From contig JADHNU010000008.1 in assembly GCA_016779325.1 (NCBI GenBank), forward strand, positions 1 through 64,000: 64,000 bases of DNA, given 5' to 3'. The position numbers and the translations under genes are program-made. Of the stretch, positions 1 through 8,035 are shown piece after piece. The notes beneath the pieces are model-generated. The model worked only from the letters and a program-made list of their open reading frames with translations. It was not told the origin of the DNA and did no database searches. The stretch comes from Pseudomonadales bacterium. GTDB taxonomy: Bacteria > Pseudomonadota > Gammaproteobacteria > Pseudomonadales > Azotimanducaceae. Positions within the stretch are counted from its first letter, which is position 1. Each line of letters opens with the position of its first letter.

Positions 1-666
1 CTCCCGGAACAGCGCCTGTTCTTTTTTCGCCAGGAGCAAATCACCCGTTACGACACCTGGCACGTCAGCGGACTCTGCGGCACAGGCTCCGGCGATATGT
101 CCGTAACGGAGCGCTTCGTCGACGAGGCCTTCAGCGTCCCCCTCGGGGCCGCGCCTCGGGTGCGCACCCCCCTCTACCGCTTTCCCACCTTCGGCCTGCT
201 GGCCCTGGGGGTAGCAAGCGTCAGCCTCGGCCTGGCGGAACGGGCCCTAGACGAGTGGACCGAGCTGGCCCAGCGCAAAGCGCCTGCGGGCAGCAAGCGG
301 CGCCTCGCGGAGCGGGCACCGGTGCAAATGGCGATTGCCAAAGCCGAGGGGCAAATTGCCGCGGCAAGCGCCTTTATGGAACAGGCCGCCGACGCGGCCT
401 GGGGCACGGCCAGGGCCGGGGAAAAGCTCACCGGTGAGCATCGGCGTCGTCTTCGCCTGGCCGCCTCCCATGCCACCTGGACCGCCGCGAAAGCCACCAC
501 GGCGGCCTACCACGGCGGCGGCGGGTCGGCCATTTATGACACGAGCCGACTCCAACGCTGCTTCCGCGACGTCCACGTCACCACGCAACACATCATGGTG
601 GGCGAACCCACCTTCGAGGTGGCCGGGCGTGGGCGCTTAGGCCTCCCCCTCGGCGGCCCCTTCTAG
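1..666 (+). CDS. Acyl-CoA dehydrogenase-like flavin monooxygenase, C-terminal part
   Basis: The reading frame is open from base 1, so the N-terminus lies outside the window; about 221 residues remain. The early segment WHVSGLCGTGS (about residues 20-30) is the beta-domain signature of the flavoprotein group containing HsaA/HpaB-type oxygenases and type-2 acyl-CoA dehydrogenases. The rest is the alpha-helical C-terminal domain, with an HGGGG stretch and an R-D-x-H-V motif near the end, as in that family. Such enzymes hydroxylate or oxidise aromatic or acyl substrates with reduced flavin. Its stop overlaps the convergent downstream gene by four bases. Family assignment is good; the substrate cannot be told from the fragment. 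Confidence 0.75.
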   Translation, partial: LPEQRLFFFRQEQITRYDTWHVSGLCGTGSGDMSVTERFVDEAFSVPLGAAPRVRTPLYRFPTFGLLALGVASVSLGLAERALDEWTELAQRKAPAGSKRRLAERAPVQMAIAKAEGQIAAASAFMEQAADAAWGTARAGEKLTGEHRRRLRLAASHATWTAAKATTAAYHGGGGSAIYDTSRLQRCFRDVHVTTQHIMVGEPTFEVAGRGRLGLPLGGPF

Positions 667-1088
667 GCCGCGCGAAGGGCCTCTGCCGTACCCAGCACCA
701 CGGCATAGCGCGCGCCCTTACCGAGAAACAGGCAAAGGGCAGCCGCGCGCGCCGAAACGCCAAGCGCGCCCGCAAGCGGAGGAAGCGCATCCCCTACTCC
801 CGGCAGCCAGGCAAGGAGCAACACCGGCGCCCCATAGCGCGCAAGCCAAGCGGCGTAGGCCTGCCGGGGCCCGGCCAGGCGGGCCTGGAGAGGTGGCCAG
901 CGCACCACCCCAAGGCCTAGGGCATACATGGCGAGGGACCCCGCCGTGTTGCCCAGGGTCGCCACCAGCCAGAGGGGGAAAAGCGCTTCTCCAGCGTGCC
1001 ATGCGCCCAGCACGGCACCCTCCGAGGGCACGGGTAGGAAGGTAGCCGCCGCGAAGGCCAAGGCCCCCACGGCGACCAAGCTGAGCAC
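663..1088 (-). CDS. YqaA/DedA-like (SNARE-associated) small membrane protein
   Basis: A 141-residue hydrophobic protein with about four membrane segments. It has the P-x-P-S-E-G-A and G-N-T-x-G-S patterns and a C-terminal membrane helix typical of the YqaA branch of the DedA superfamily, whose members are implicated in lipid flipping and membrane homeostasis. It is somewhat shorter than many YqaA proteins. The gene lies 8 bases downstream of the aldehyde dehydrogenase gene on the same strand, so the two may share a transcript. Substrate unknown. Confidence 0.65.
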   Translation of the reverse strand: MLSLVAVGALAFAAATFLPVPSEGAVLGAWHAGEALFPLWLVATLGNTAGSLAMYALGLGVVRWPPLQARLAGPRQAYAAWLARYGAPVLLLAWLPGVGDALPPLAGALGVSARAAALCLFLGKGARYAVVLGTAEALRAA

Positions 1089-1096
1089 GCTAAGCC

Positions 1097-2506
1097 TTAC
1101 TGCTTAGCGACGTTAATGACCTGATACTCGGTGAACGCCGCCAGGCCCCAGGTGCCGTTCTCGTAGCCGATCCCAGACCACTTAGAGCCCCCAAAGGGGA
1201 CGTCCGGGGCCAGATTCATGTGCTGATTCACCCAGGCCGTGCCGCAATCGAGATCGCGGGCCAGGGCCGCACCGCGTTCTAAATCCTCGGTCCAGATGGA
1301 GCCCCCAAGGCCGAAGTGCGTGCCATTTGCCCGACCGAGCACCTCATCCACGCTCTTAAAGGACATAACCGGTAGCGCTGGGCCAAACTGCTCCTCATCC
1401 ACCAGCCGCACGCCCTCCTCCACCCCCGTGAGAATGGTCGGCGCGTAGAAATAGCCTTCGTTCGCCAGAGCCCGCCCCCCGGCCACCACCTTCGCACCGT
1501 GGCTCCGCGCGTCATCTACAAGTTCGCTAACCCGATCGAACTGAGCCCGATTATTCAGGGGCCCAAGTTCGCTATCGGCCGCGGACCCAGGTCCCACCTT
1601 CACCCGCTCCGCCAGGGCCCCAAGGGCGTCTACCACGGCGGGGAAGAGAGGCTCTTCGACATAGAGGCGCTTCACCGCCACGCATACCTGGCCGCTGTTC
1701 GCGAAGGCGCTCCAGAACAGCTTTTCCGCAATTTTGGCGGGATCGTTATCGGCAAGCACGATAGCGGGATCGTTGCCTCCGAGCTCCAGCGTGACGCGCT
1801 TTAAATCCGGCGCCGCGGCGGCCGCAATGTGCTTGCCCGTAGCCACGGAGCCGGTGAAGGAAATCTTACGCACGTCCGGATGCGCCGTGAGCCAGCGGCC
1901 GAGCTGATCGCCCCCGGAGACGACGTTAAAGACCCCAGGGGGCAGTGCCTCCCGTAGCGCGTCCCCGAGCGCTAGGCTGGAGAGCGGCGTGTAGGGGGAA
2001 GGCTTGAGAATGAAGGTGTTGCCCGCCAGCAGGGCCGGCGCAATCTTCCATACCGCCAGAAGCACGGGGAAATTCCAGGGAGTGATGCCGGCGACCACGC
2101 CCAGGGGACGGCGGCGCAGCTCTACACGGAACTGGTCATCTTCCCGCAAAAGCTGATCTTCCAGAGGCAACGCGGCCGTAGAACGGAACCACAGGGCGGC
2201 GCCGTACAGCTCTTCCAGCGCCCGTCCCAGGGGCTTGCCCTGCTCTTGGGTGAGGATGGGCGCGATGGCCTGGGCCTTGGCCTCGATGGCGTCCGCGCAT
2301 TTGCCCAGGGCATCCCGGCGGGCGGCTTCATCGGCACGCCAAGCCCCCAGGGCTGCCTTCGCGGCCTGCACGGCCTGATCGAGCTGAGCCTCGCTGCAAT
2401 CGGGGCACTCAGCGAAGGGCCGCCCCGTGGCGGGGTCAATGACAGCAAGGGATTCCGTGCTGCCCACGGCAGCACCGTTAATCGTCATGGTGAAAGCCTG
2501 ACTCAT
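1097..2506 (-). CDS. NAD(P)-dependent aldehyde dehydrogenase
   Basis: A full-length ALDH-superfamily enzyme of 469 residues oxidising an aldehyde to the acid. Visible hallmarks are the PWNFP segment of the nucleotide-binding domain, a LELGGNDP motif with the general base Glu near residue 241, and the nucleophilic Cys in SGQVCVA near residue 275. The start is set at the ATG eight bases after an AAGGAG ribosome site; a GTG three codons earlier overlaps that site and is less likely. It sits downstream of a phosphotransferase and an acyl-CoA ligase, consistent with a catabolic operon, but the substrate cannot be inferred. Confidence 0.85.
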   Translation of the reverse strand: MSQAFTMTINGAAVGSTESLAVIDPATGRPFAECPDCSEAQLDQAVQAAKAALGAWRADEAARRDALGKCADAIEAKAQAIAPILTQEQGKPLGRALEELYGAALWFRSTAALPLEDQLLREDDQFRVELRRRPLGVVAGITPWNFPVLLAVWKIAPALLAGNTFILKPSPYTPLSSLALGDALREALPPGVFNVVSGGDQLGRWLTAHPDVRKISFTGSVATGKHIAAAAAPDLKRVTLELGGNDPAIVLADNDPAKIAEKLFWSAFANSGQVCVAVKRLYVEEPLFPAVVDALGALAERVKVGPGSAADSELGPLNNRAQFDRVSELVDDARSHGAKVVAGGRALANEGYFYAPTILTGVEEGVRLVDEEQFGPALPVMSFKSVDEVLGRANGTHFGLGGSIWTEDLERGAALARDLDCGTAWVNQHMNLAPDVPFGGSKWSGIGYENGTWGLAAFTEYQVINVAKQ

Positions 2507-2523
2507 AGGACTCACTCCTTGGC

Positions 2524-3552
2524 TTAAACGTCCCCGGCGAGCAACGCCAGGGCACGGTCGATGAGGGGGGTCATGGAATGGCGTGTCACTTCCCAGAGGG
2601 GGTCATCTCGCTTACCCCGACGATGAAGCATGAGGTTAAAGCCGGTGATCAAGGCAAACTTGTAAGCCGCGAGGGCGCGGTACCAGGCGAGATCGGCAAC
2701 GGGCTCGCCCCAGGCGGCCTCGTAATAGCGGATAAGCGTTTCCGGCTCGAGAAAAAAGGCGCGTTCACTGCCGTCGGCCCAGGCCGCCCGATCGCTGAAG
2801 GTACAAATCCAGCCGAGATCGTTCAGGGTGGCACCAATGCCCGTGAGCTCAAAATCAATAACCGCCTTTAGACGGCCATCGAAGCCACAAAAGAGGTTCG
2901 CCGTTTGAAAATCGCCGTGAAAGACGCCGATGGGCGCCGTCTCGGGGATGCGCTCCAGCAGCAACCGCCGCACCTCCGGCGCCCGCTTGAGCATCTCCGG
3001 ATCGGCGGCACGCTCAAAGAGCGGATCCCAGCGAGCAACGTCCTCTTCAAAGGGCACGGGATCGCCAAGATAGCTCAGCGGCGCCCAGGGCACCCGGTGG
3101 ATCCCGGCCAGGGCCGTCATGACCTCCTGGCCAAGCACTTCAAGCTGGGGCCGCGTCAGCGCGGCGCCCCACTCCCCAGCGCCAAGACGGAGCACATCCC
3201 CCTCAAGCTGTGGCACCACGAAGAAGGGACGATCAAAGAAGCGCAGGGCATCGCCCTCACCGCCGCTCCAGCGCACGCTGCAGTGGGGCACGGCGGTTCC
3301 ATCCAGAGCCTTGAGCACCGTGACCTGGCGCAGCACGTCCGCGGTGCCCCGCCAATTCACGTTGGGCGGCGGCAGACGCAAAAACCAACCCTCTTCCCGA
3401 GCGTCCGCTCCCCGGCCGATCGCCACCCGATACCCATAGGCAAAACCCGCGTGCCCTGGCATTTTCTTGACGTCGAAGACCCGCACGTTCGCCTCGCCGT
3501 AGCAGTGCTCTACGAACGGCTGCAGGCGCTGCTCTAGCTCCTCAAGTTCCAT
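2524..3552 (-). CDS. APH-family phosphotransferase (ACAD10/11-kinase type)
   Basis: A 342-residue protein kinase-like phosphotransferase. The catalytic loop H-G-D-F-x-x-x-N is at about residues 208-215, and the metal-binding I-D-F-E lies about 22 residues later in place of the usual D-W-E. Homologues beside acyl-CoA genes phosphorylate hydroxyacyl-CoA rather than aminoglycosides. It lies between an acyl-CoA ligase and an aldehyde dehydrogenase on the same strand with short gaps, and a GGGGGGAG ribosome site precedes the ATG. That it acts on a small hydroxylated acid or hydroxyacyl-CoA is inference; antibiotic resistance is unlikely in this setting. Confidence 0.72.
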   Translation of the reverse strand: MELEELEQRLQPFVEHCYGEANVRVFDVKKMPGHAGFAYGYRVAIGRGADAREEGWFLRLPPPNVNWRGTADVLRQVTVLKALDGTAVPHCSVRWSGGEGDALRFFDRPFFVVPQLEGDVLRLGAGEWGAALTRPQLEVLGQEVMTALAGIHRVPWAPLSYLGDPVPFEEDVARWDPLFERAADPEMLKRAPEVRRLLLERIPETAPIGVFHGDFQTANLFCGFDGRLKAVIDFELTGIGATLNDLGWICTFSDRAAWADGSERAFFLEPETLIRYYEAAWGEPVADLAWYRALAAYKFALITGFNLMLHRRGKRDDPLWEVTRHSMTPLIDRALALLAGDV

Positions 3553-3576
3553 GCTCCCCCCTTTTCGACCCTTCTA

Positions 3577-5127
3577 TTATTCCGGCGCGGGTTCCGGAAA
3601 CTGCTCCCTAAGCACCCGCTTCAGTATCTTGCCCGAGGGGTTCCTCGGGATGCTGTCCACGAAGCGCACGGCCCGGGGCTGCTTGTAGCGCGCGAGCCGG
3701 CTTTGGCAATGGGCGAGGACCGCGGCTTCACCGAGGGTAGGGTCATCCCGCACGAGAATGGCCAGGGGCGACTCGCCCCAGCGCTCGGAGGTCATGCCGA
3801 TCACCGCCGCATCGACAACGCCCGGAACGCCGAGCAGCACGTTCTCCACTTCCGCCGGGTAGATGTTCTCGCCGCCGGAAATGATCATGTCCTTAATACG
3901 ATCCTGAATATATACGAAGCCTTCCGCGTCCATGGTGGCGACATCCCCGGTTCTCAGCCACCCCTTAACCAGCGTTTCCGCCGTGGCCTCAGGACGATTC
4001 CAGTACTCCCGCATAATGTGCCGGCCCCGAACCCACACCTCGCCCGGGGCCCCCGTCGCGCAGGTCGTGCCATCCTCAGCGACGATTTTCACGTCGCTGT
4101 GAAAAAACGCTCGGCCCGTGGAGCCGACCCGGGCCAGGGCGCTCTCGGAATCGATCAGGCACGCCGGGCCGCAGGTTTCCGTTAAGCCATAAACCTGAAG
4201 AATGTCGATGGCCAAGGCGCCATAGCGCTCAATCAGGGATACGGGCACGGGCGCGGCGCCGGACATGATCCAGCGCAGCGCACTGCGATCAAAGGCCTCG
4301 AAGGCGGGCACCTGGAGCATAAAATTGAGCATCGCGGGCACGAGCAGTCCCGTGGTCACGCGCTCTTCTTCAATCAAACGCCAAGCCTGGGCGGGATCAA
4401 AGCTGCGCATGACGATGCTGGTCACGCCCAAATAGATGCAGGCCGTCCCCGGGGTCAGCGCCCCCACATGGAAAAGCGGTAGGGCTTGGAGGTAGCGATC
4501 CCCGGGGCGCAGATCCGCCGTGGCCGAAATGGTGAGCACCCCCCAGAGAGCGCTTTCATGCGTGTGGACCACCCCCTTCGGCAAGCCCGTGGTGCCCGAG
4601 GTATACATGATGTACAGCGGGTCTTGATCTTGTGCGCCCAGGGGCGGCGGGGTCGACGCGCCCTGGTCGCGGAACGCGGTGTAGGGCTTGGCACCGGCAA
4701 GGGACGACGGCGCACCCACGGCGAGGAGGCGTTCCAAGCCCGTGCGATCATCAAAGGCCATGAGCGCCGTCACGCTGTCCTCAAAATCCTCGTCAAAAAT
4801 GAGGGTGCGGGCGCCGCTGTCCTGAAGGATAAAGCGGAGCTCCTCGGGGGTGAGGCGCCAATTCAAGGGAACAATCACCGCACCCAGGCGGGCAATGGCG
4901 AAGAAACTTTCAATGAATTCGGCGCTGTTCATCAGCAGAAGGGCAACCCGATCCCCGGGCTTGACCCCGTCGGCCGCCAGCGCGTGGGCCAGAGCATGGG
5001 CCCGCCCGGCCAGCTCCGAAAAGCTTAAACGCACGCCCCGGGCCACGTCGTAGACCGCCTCCCGGTCGGGATTGAGCGCGGCCCGCCGCGTTAAAAGATC
5101 GCCAATATTGTTTGCCAGTGCTGTCAC
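3577..5127 (-). CDS. AMP-forming acyl-CoA synthetase (ligase)
   Basis: A 516-residue ANL-superfamily enzyme that activates a carboxylic acid with ATP and CoA. The P-loop YTSGTTGLPKG lies near residues 168-178, then the VYGLTET adenylate motif, the RTGD hinge Asp, and the C-terminal N-P-S-G-K-I with the catalytic Lys near residue 503. The GTG start is preceded by GGAGGG at seven bases; the open frame extends further upstream, but that extension is arginine-rich and unlike the family. First gene of a likely operon with the phosphotransferase and aldehyde dehydrogenase. Chain-length or aromatic specificity is not readable. Confidence 0.85.
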   Translation of the reverse strand: MTALANNIGDLLTRRAALNPDREAVYDVARGVRLSFSELAGRAHALAHALAADGVKPGDRVALLLMNSAEFIESFFAIARLGAVIVPLNWRLTPEELRFILQDSGARTLIFDEDFEDSVTALMAFDDRTGLERLLAVGAPSSLAGAKPYTAFRDQGASTPPPLGAQDQDPLYIMYTSGTTGLPKGVVHTHESALWGVLTISATADLRPGDRYLQALPLFHVGALTPGTACIYLGVTSIVMRSFDPAQAWRLIEEERVTTGLLVPAMLNFMLQVPAFEAFDRSALRWIMSGAAPVPVSLIERYGALAIDILQVYGLTETCGPACLIDSESALARVGSTGRAFFHSDVKIVAEDGTTCATGAPGEVWVRGRHIMREYWNRPEATAETLVKGWLRTGDVATMDAEGFVYIQDRIKDMIISGGENIYPAEVENVLLGVPGVVDAAVIGMTSERWGESPLAILVRDDPTLGEAAVLAHCQSRLARYKQPRAVRFVDSIPRNPSGKILKRVLREQFPEPAPE

Positions 5128-5261
5128 GATGAACCCTCCCAAGCTCGCCCGCAGAGCCCTAGTGTGCCTGCTCAGGCCTGGGGAGACGAGGCTTTCCCGG
5201 GACATTTCCCGCGCGGCGCCGGGGGCGTCCAGGCTGTATCGCTTTCGATCAGCACAAAACC

Positions 5262-5289
5262 TCGACAAGGAGAAAAATTAACTTATACT
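5262..5289 (+). promoter_or_regulatory. Sigma-70-like promoter of the MerR-type gene
   Basis: TCGACA (5 of 6 to consensus) and TATACT (5 of 6) are separated by 16 bases in a locally AT-rich stretch, about 68 bases before the ATG of the MerR-type gene. The position fits transcription starting near 5296. Confidence 0.5.
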
Positions 5290-5356
5290 GCGCGCACTTA
5301 CGCGGCAACTTGGCACGCAGCCACCCGCATCTTAGGCACGACCTGAGTGGGTTTTC

Positions 5357-6328
5357 ATGAGCCAAAAGCAAGACAGCAGTCAGAATTATCGCATTGGGGC
5401 CGTCGCCCGGCTCACGGGGATCTCCGTCGATCGACTCCGCGCCTGGGAGCGCCGCTACGCCGTAGTCGAAACGCGGCGCACCGAATCCCTCGGCCGCATC
5501 TACTCTCGTGAAGACGTCGAACGCCTCACCATGATTAAGCAGTTGGTGGATCTGGGTAATCCCATTTCCTCTGTGGCTAACCTCACCGATAGCCAGCTAC
5601 GGGAACGGCTGCAGCAGGACAACCGGTCTCGCCAGCAGGTTCAGCAGTTCGCCACCCGCCCCGTGCGCGCCGTGGTCTATGGCTCAACCCTCGCGGCCTA
5701 CCTCGATGCCGCCGCCGAGCGGCTCGATGGCCTGAGCCTCATCGGCGCCTTTCGGGTCTATAGCGATTTCGAGCGAGCCCTTCCTTCCCTCGCCCCTGAC
5801 GTCCTCATTCTTGAGTACGCAGGGGTGTATGAAGAGACCGTGGAAGAGGTCACCGCGCTCATGAAACGGGCGGGCACCCCCCGCGCCGTCCTGGTGACGG
5901 GCTTTGGGCGGCGCGAGGTTTTCGAGGCCTTGAAGGGCGCGGGCGCCATGATTCTGCGCTCCCCTGTCTCCCTTGAAGAGCTGGCCATCGCCTGCCGCTT
6001 CGAAGGCGAGATGGCCGTGGAGCCCAGCGCCTTTGACGACGGGCTCCGCCCGGAGCTGGGTGATGCGATCCCGCCGCGGCGCTTTAATGATGATGATCTG
6101 GTTCGCCTCGCCGGGCTGTCACGCTCCGTCGAATGCGAATGCCCGGAACATTTGATCACCCTAATCGGCAGCCTGACGGCCTTTGAGGCCTACAGCGCAA
6201 GCTGCAAAAGCCGCAATCCCACGGACGCGGCTCTCCACGCGTATCTCCATCGGGTGACGGCCCACGCCCGGGCCCTCATGGAAGAGGCCCTGGAGAACGT
6301 CGCCGAAGTTGAAGGGATGATTCAGTAA
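5357..6328 (+). CDS. MerR-type transcriptional regulator with degenerate B12-like domain and Cys-rich C-terminus
   Basis: 323 residues. Residues 10-80 form a MerR-type winged helix (YRIGAVARLTGISVDRLRAW). Residues about 108-220 form an alpha/beta domain resembling the cobalamin-binding domain of CarH/LitR photoregulators but without the D-x-H-x-x-G cobalamin ligand motif. The last 75 residues carry C-x-C-P-x-H at 260-265 and another Cys at 283. The gene is divergent from the acyl-CoA ligase operon and has its own promoter. The DNA-binding role is well supported. The effector is unknown: loss of the His ligand argues against B12, and the C-terminal Cys/His set could bind a metal or sense redox. 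Confidence 0.75.
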   Translation: MSQKQDSSQNYRIGAVARLTGISVDRLRAWERRYAVVETRRTESLGRIYSREDVERLTMIKQLVDLGNPISSVANLTDSQLRERLQQDNRSRQQVQQFATRPVRAVVYGSTLAAYLDAAAERLDGLSLIGAFRVYSDFERALPSLAPDVLILEYAGVYEETVEEVTALMKRAGTPRAVLVTGFGRREVFEALKGAGAMILRSPVSLEELAIACRFEGEMAVEPSAFDDGLRPELGDAIPPRRFNDDDLVRLAGLSRSVECECPEHLITLIGSLTAFEAYSASCKSRNPTDAALHAYLHRVTAHARALMEEALENVAEVEGMIQ

Positions 6329-6339
6329 CCCAAGCACCA

Positions 6340-6360
6340 CCCCGTGTCATGGACACGGGG
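6340..6360 (+). terminator. Stem-loop after the MerR-type gene
   Basis: A perfect 9-bp stem (CCCCGTGTC / GACACGGGG) with a 3-base loop begins 12 bases after the stop codon. No strong T-run follows, so it may terminate weakly or protect the 3' end. Confidence 0.45.
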
Positions 6361-6406
6361 CCCATCTACCGTTTGTCCACCTGACGAACGGCCTCCTGTC
6401 CGGGGG

Positions 6407-6583
6407 TTGACCACATAAAGTCTAGGGCATATGCTAGACCCCTGTTGGACATGCTACGCACGTTCAACTCGGTTTAAGCGTGGGGCGGTTCGACTCTCTC
6501 CCCCTCCCCCCTCGATTGCGGACCGCCATGCTTCGCACGCTGTTTTCCCTCCCGCGCCGGCGCAAGCCGGCGCGGGAAAAAAA
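6407..6583 (+). ncRNA. Candidate small RNA: promoter, spacer and GNRA-loop hairpin
   Basis: This 280-base gap between convergent genes holds no credible ORF. TTGACC (6407-6412), a 17-base spacer and TATGCT (6430-6435) resemble a sigma-70 promoter. The -10 lies inside a small inverted repeat, GTCTAG (6420-6425) / CTAGAC (6434-6439). Downstream, 6551-6576 is an 11-bp GC stem closed by a GCAA tetraloop in the + sense, followed by A7. There is no T-run after the stem in either direction, so it is not a canonical terminator. The existence of a transcript is inference. Confidence 0.25.
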
Positions 6584-6608
6584 CCCCCCTCATGCTCTAT
6601 TTCGGCCC

Positions 6609-7628
6609 TTAGGGTTTCAGCAGGGTCAGTAGATCATATTCCAGCTCGCCCACGCGCCGGCCACTCATGGCCATCACAATGTTCGAAAACCGCCCATCAA
6701 GATGAGCCGCGGCTTGCCCCGCTAGGCCCAGCCCCCAGCGATAAGTTCCGAGCACCTTCCACCAGTGAAAACGCTCTATATCAAAGGTTCCGCCCCCCGC
6801 CTCATAGGCGGCGGCAAAGGGGGATCTCGGTCCGAAGCCCCCCACTTCCTTGTCATCTTCTCCAAACCGCCAACAGCGTAGGCAGGTCCAGGCCAGGTCC
6901 TCCAGAGGATCCCCAACCTTCGCCACTTCCCAATCAAGCACAGCGGCAAGGCCCTGCTCGTCGATGATCACGTTGCCATTGCGCACATCACCGTGAACGA
7001 TCGCCAAGTCCGGCGCCCCCGTGGGCGCGTGGCTTTCCAACCAGCGCTGGGCATAGGAAAAGATCGGCGAGGGTTGAAGCAGCTCGGTAAGCTGCAGATC
7101 AGTGCGGGCCAAGGCGTCCTCCACGGGGGAACGCTCCGGCCGCGCCAGCGCAGGCGGTGCCAGCGCGGGATCAATGCGATGGAGCGCCGCGAAGGCGGCA
7201 CCAAGCTGCTCGGCAATACGCGTCCCTGTGCCCTCGGCCGCCACCTTTCGCAGCACCTTCCGGGGCACGGTCTCGCCGGCGACACAATCGCTCACGAACA
7301 AGGGACCGCCCAGCCATTCCGGGGCTTCCGTCGCAAAGTGCACGTGAGGGACGGGCACTCCACTCTCTTCGGCGAGGCGAAACAGCGCGGCCTCCTGAGG
7401 AATGGGTAAGAGCTCGATATTTAGGGTGGGAAGGTAGGTGACACAGAAGCGCCTGCTGGTGCCATCGCCTTCGATGGCCGAGAAAAGGACATTGCCGCGT
7501 CGGGCCCCGGCAGAGGTCACAACGATTTCCTCGATGCGAACCTCCTGCCCGAGCTCAGCGGCGAAGACCCCGGCGAGCCCGTCCTTCAGTCGCGCTTCGC
7601 GCTGCTGGGCGCTTTCTGGGGCGCTCAT
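6609..7628 (-). CDS. APH-family phosphotransferase (hydroxyacyl-CoA kinase-like)
   Basis: A 339-residue phosphotransferase with the catalytic HGDVRNGN motif near residue 210 and the metal-binding L-D-W-E about 20 residues later. It overlaps the DUF6285 gene by ATGA, and a second phosphotransferase lies just upstream of that, so all three are probably cotranscribed. In Pseudomonas putida the homologous LvaA kinase, helped by a small LvaB protein, phosphorylates 4-hydroxyacyl-CoA before dehydration by an acyl-CoA dehydrogenase. The same role is proposed here from family and context, not from substrate residues. Confidence 0.75.
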   Translation of the reverse strand: MSAPESAQQREARLKDGLAGVFAAELGQEVRIEEIVVTSAGARRGNVLFSAIEGDGTSRRFCVTYLPTLNIELLPIPQEAALFRLAEESGVPVPHVHFATEAPEWLGGPLFVSDCVAGETVPRKVLRKVAAEGTGTRIAEQLGAAFAALHRIDPALAPPALARPERSPVEDALARTDLQLTELLQPSPIFSYAQRWLESHAPTGAPDLAIVHGDVRNGNVIIDEQGLAAVLDWEVAKVGDPLEDLAWTCLRCWRFGEDDKEVGGFGPRSPFAAAYEAGGGTFDIERFHWWKVLGTYRWGLGLAGQAAAHLDGRFSNIVMAMSGRRVGELEYDLLTLLKP

Positions 7629-8035
7629 GACTGGCCTCCCTGACTCGGCCGCTCCTGAGCGCTGTCATAGCTGTCGTAGCCGGGCCGCAGCACCGCGAGC
7701 TTTTCCCGGGCGCCGGCCATGAGCACAGGCCAGGCCGCTTCATCGAAGCCCAGGGTCGCAGGTTGGCGCAGCCGCTCCGCAAGCGTGGCATTGAGCGTGG
7801 CGGCGGCCGCCGCCGTCGGGCCTTCCGGAACCGGGACCCCGAGCAGGGTCGCGAGCCGTGCGCACTGCCGCGCGGGGGCCTCCGCATCGGCCAGCTCCCG
7901 GGTCACCACGGAGAGCAAGTTCAAGGCAACGCGCGTTCGATAGACCAGCGGCCCGTTAAGTTCAGGGCTCACTTCCTCTTCGAGGTAAGTGGCCAAAGTC
8001 TCTAAAAGCTCGACGGCAGTAGGTCGGTCCTGCAT
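7625..8035 (-). CDS. DUF6285 (LvaB-like) small protein
   Basis: 136 residues, predicted all-helical and without catalytic motifs. The N-terminal segment (DRPTAVELLETLATYLEEEV) followed by R-x-x-x-A-x-N-L-L is typical of DUF6285, a family found almost only next to APH-type phosphotransferases and acyl-CoA dehydrogenases. The P. putida protein LvaB, which I believe belongs here, is needed for activity of the LvaA kinase. The gene overlaps both flanking kinase genes (1 base upstream, 4 bases downstream), which implies translational coupling and probably a physical complex. Confidence 0.7.
   Translation of the reverse strand: MQDRPTAVELLETLATYLEEEVSPELNGPLVYRTRVALNLLSVVTRELADAEAPARQCARLATLLGVPVPEGPTAAAAATLNATLAERLRQPATLGFDEAAWPVLMAGAREKLAVLRPGYDSYDSAQERPSQGGQS

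Noticed and set aside
97-666. Start of the first gene at the internal ATG
   Set aside because: The frame is open to base 1 and the upstream residues carry the conserved WHVSGLCGTGS motif, so the gene is truncated by the window edge.
6480-6510. tRNA or tmRNA T-arm-like GGTTCGACTC
   Set aside because: No matching acceptor or anticodon stems could be built around it.
6551-6583. Rho-independent terminator
   Set aside because: The stem is strong, but on either strand the T-run lies before rather than after it.
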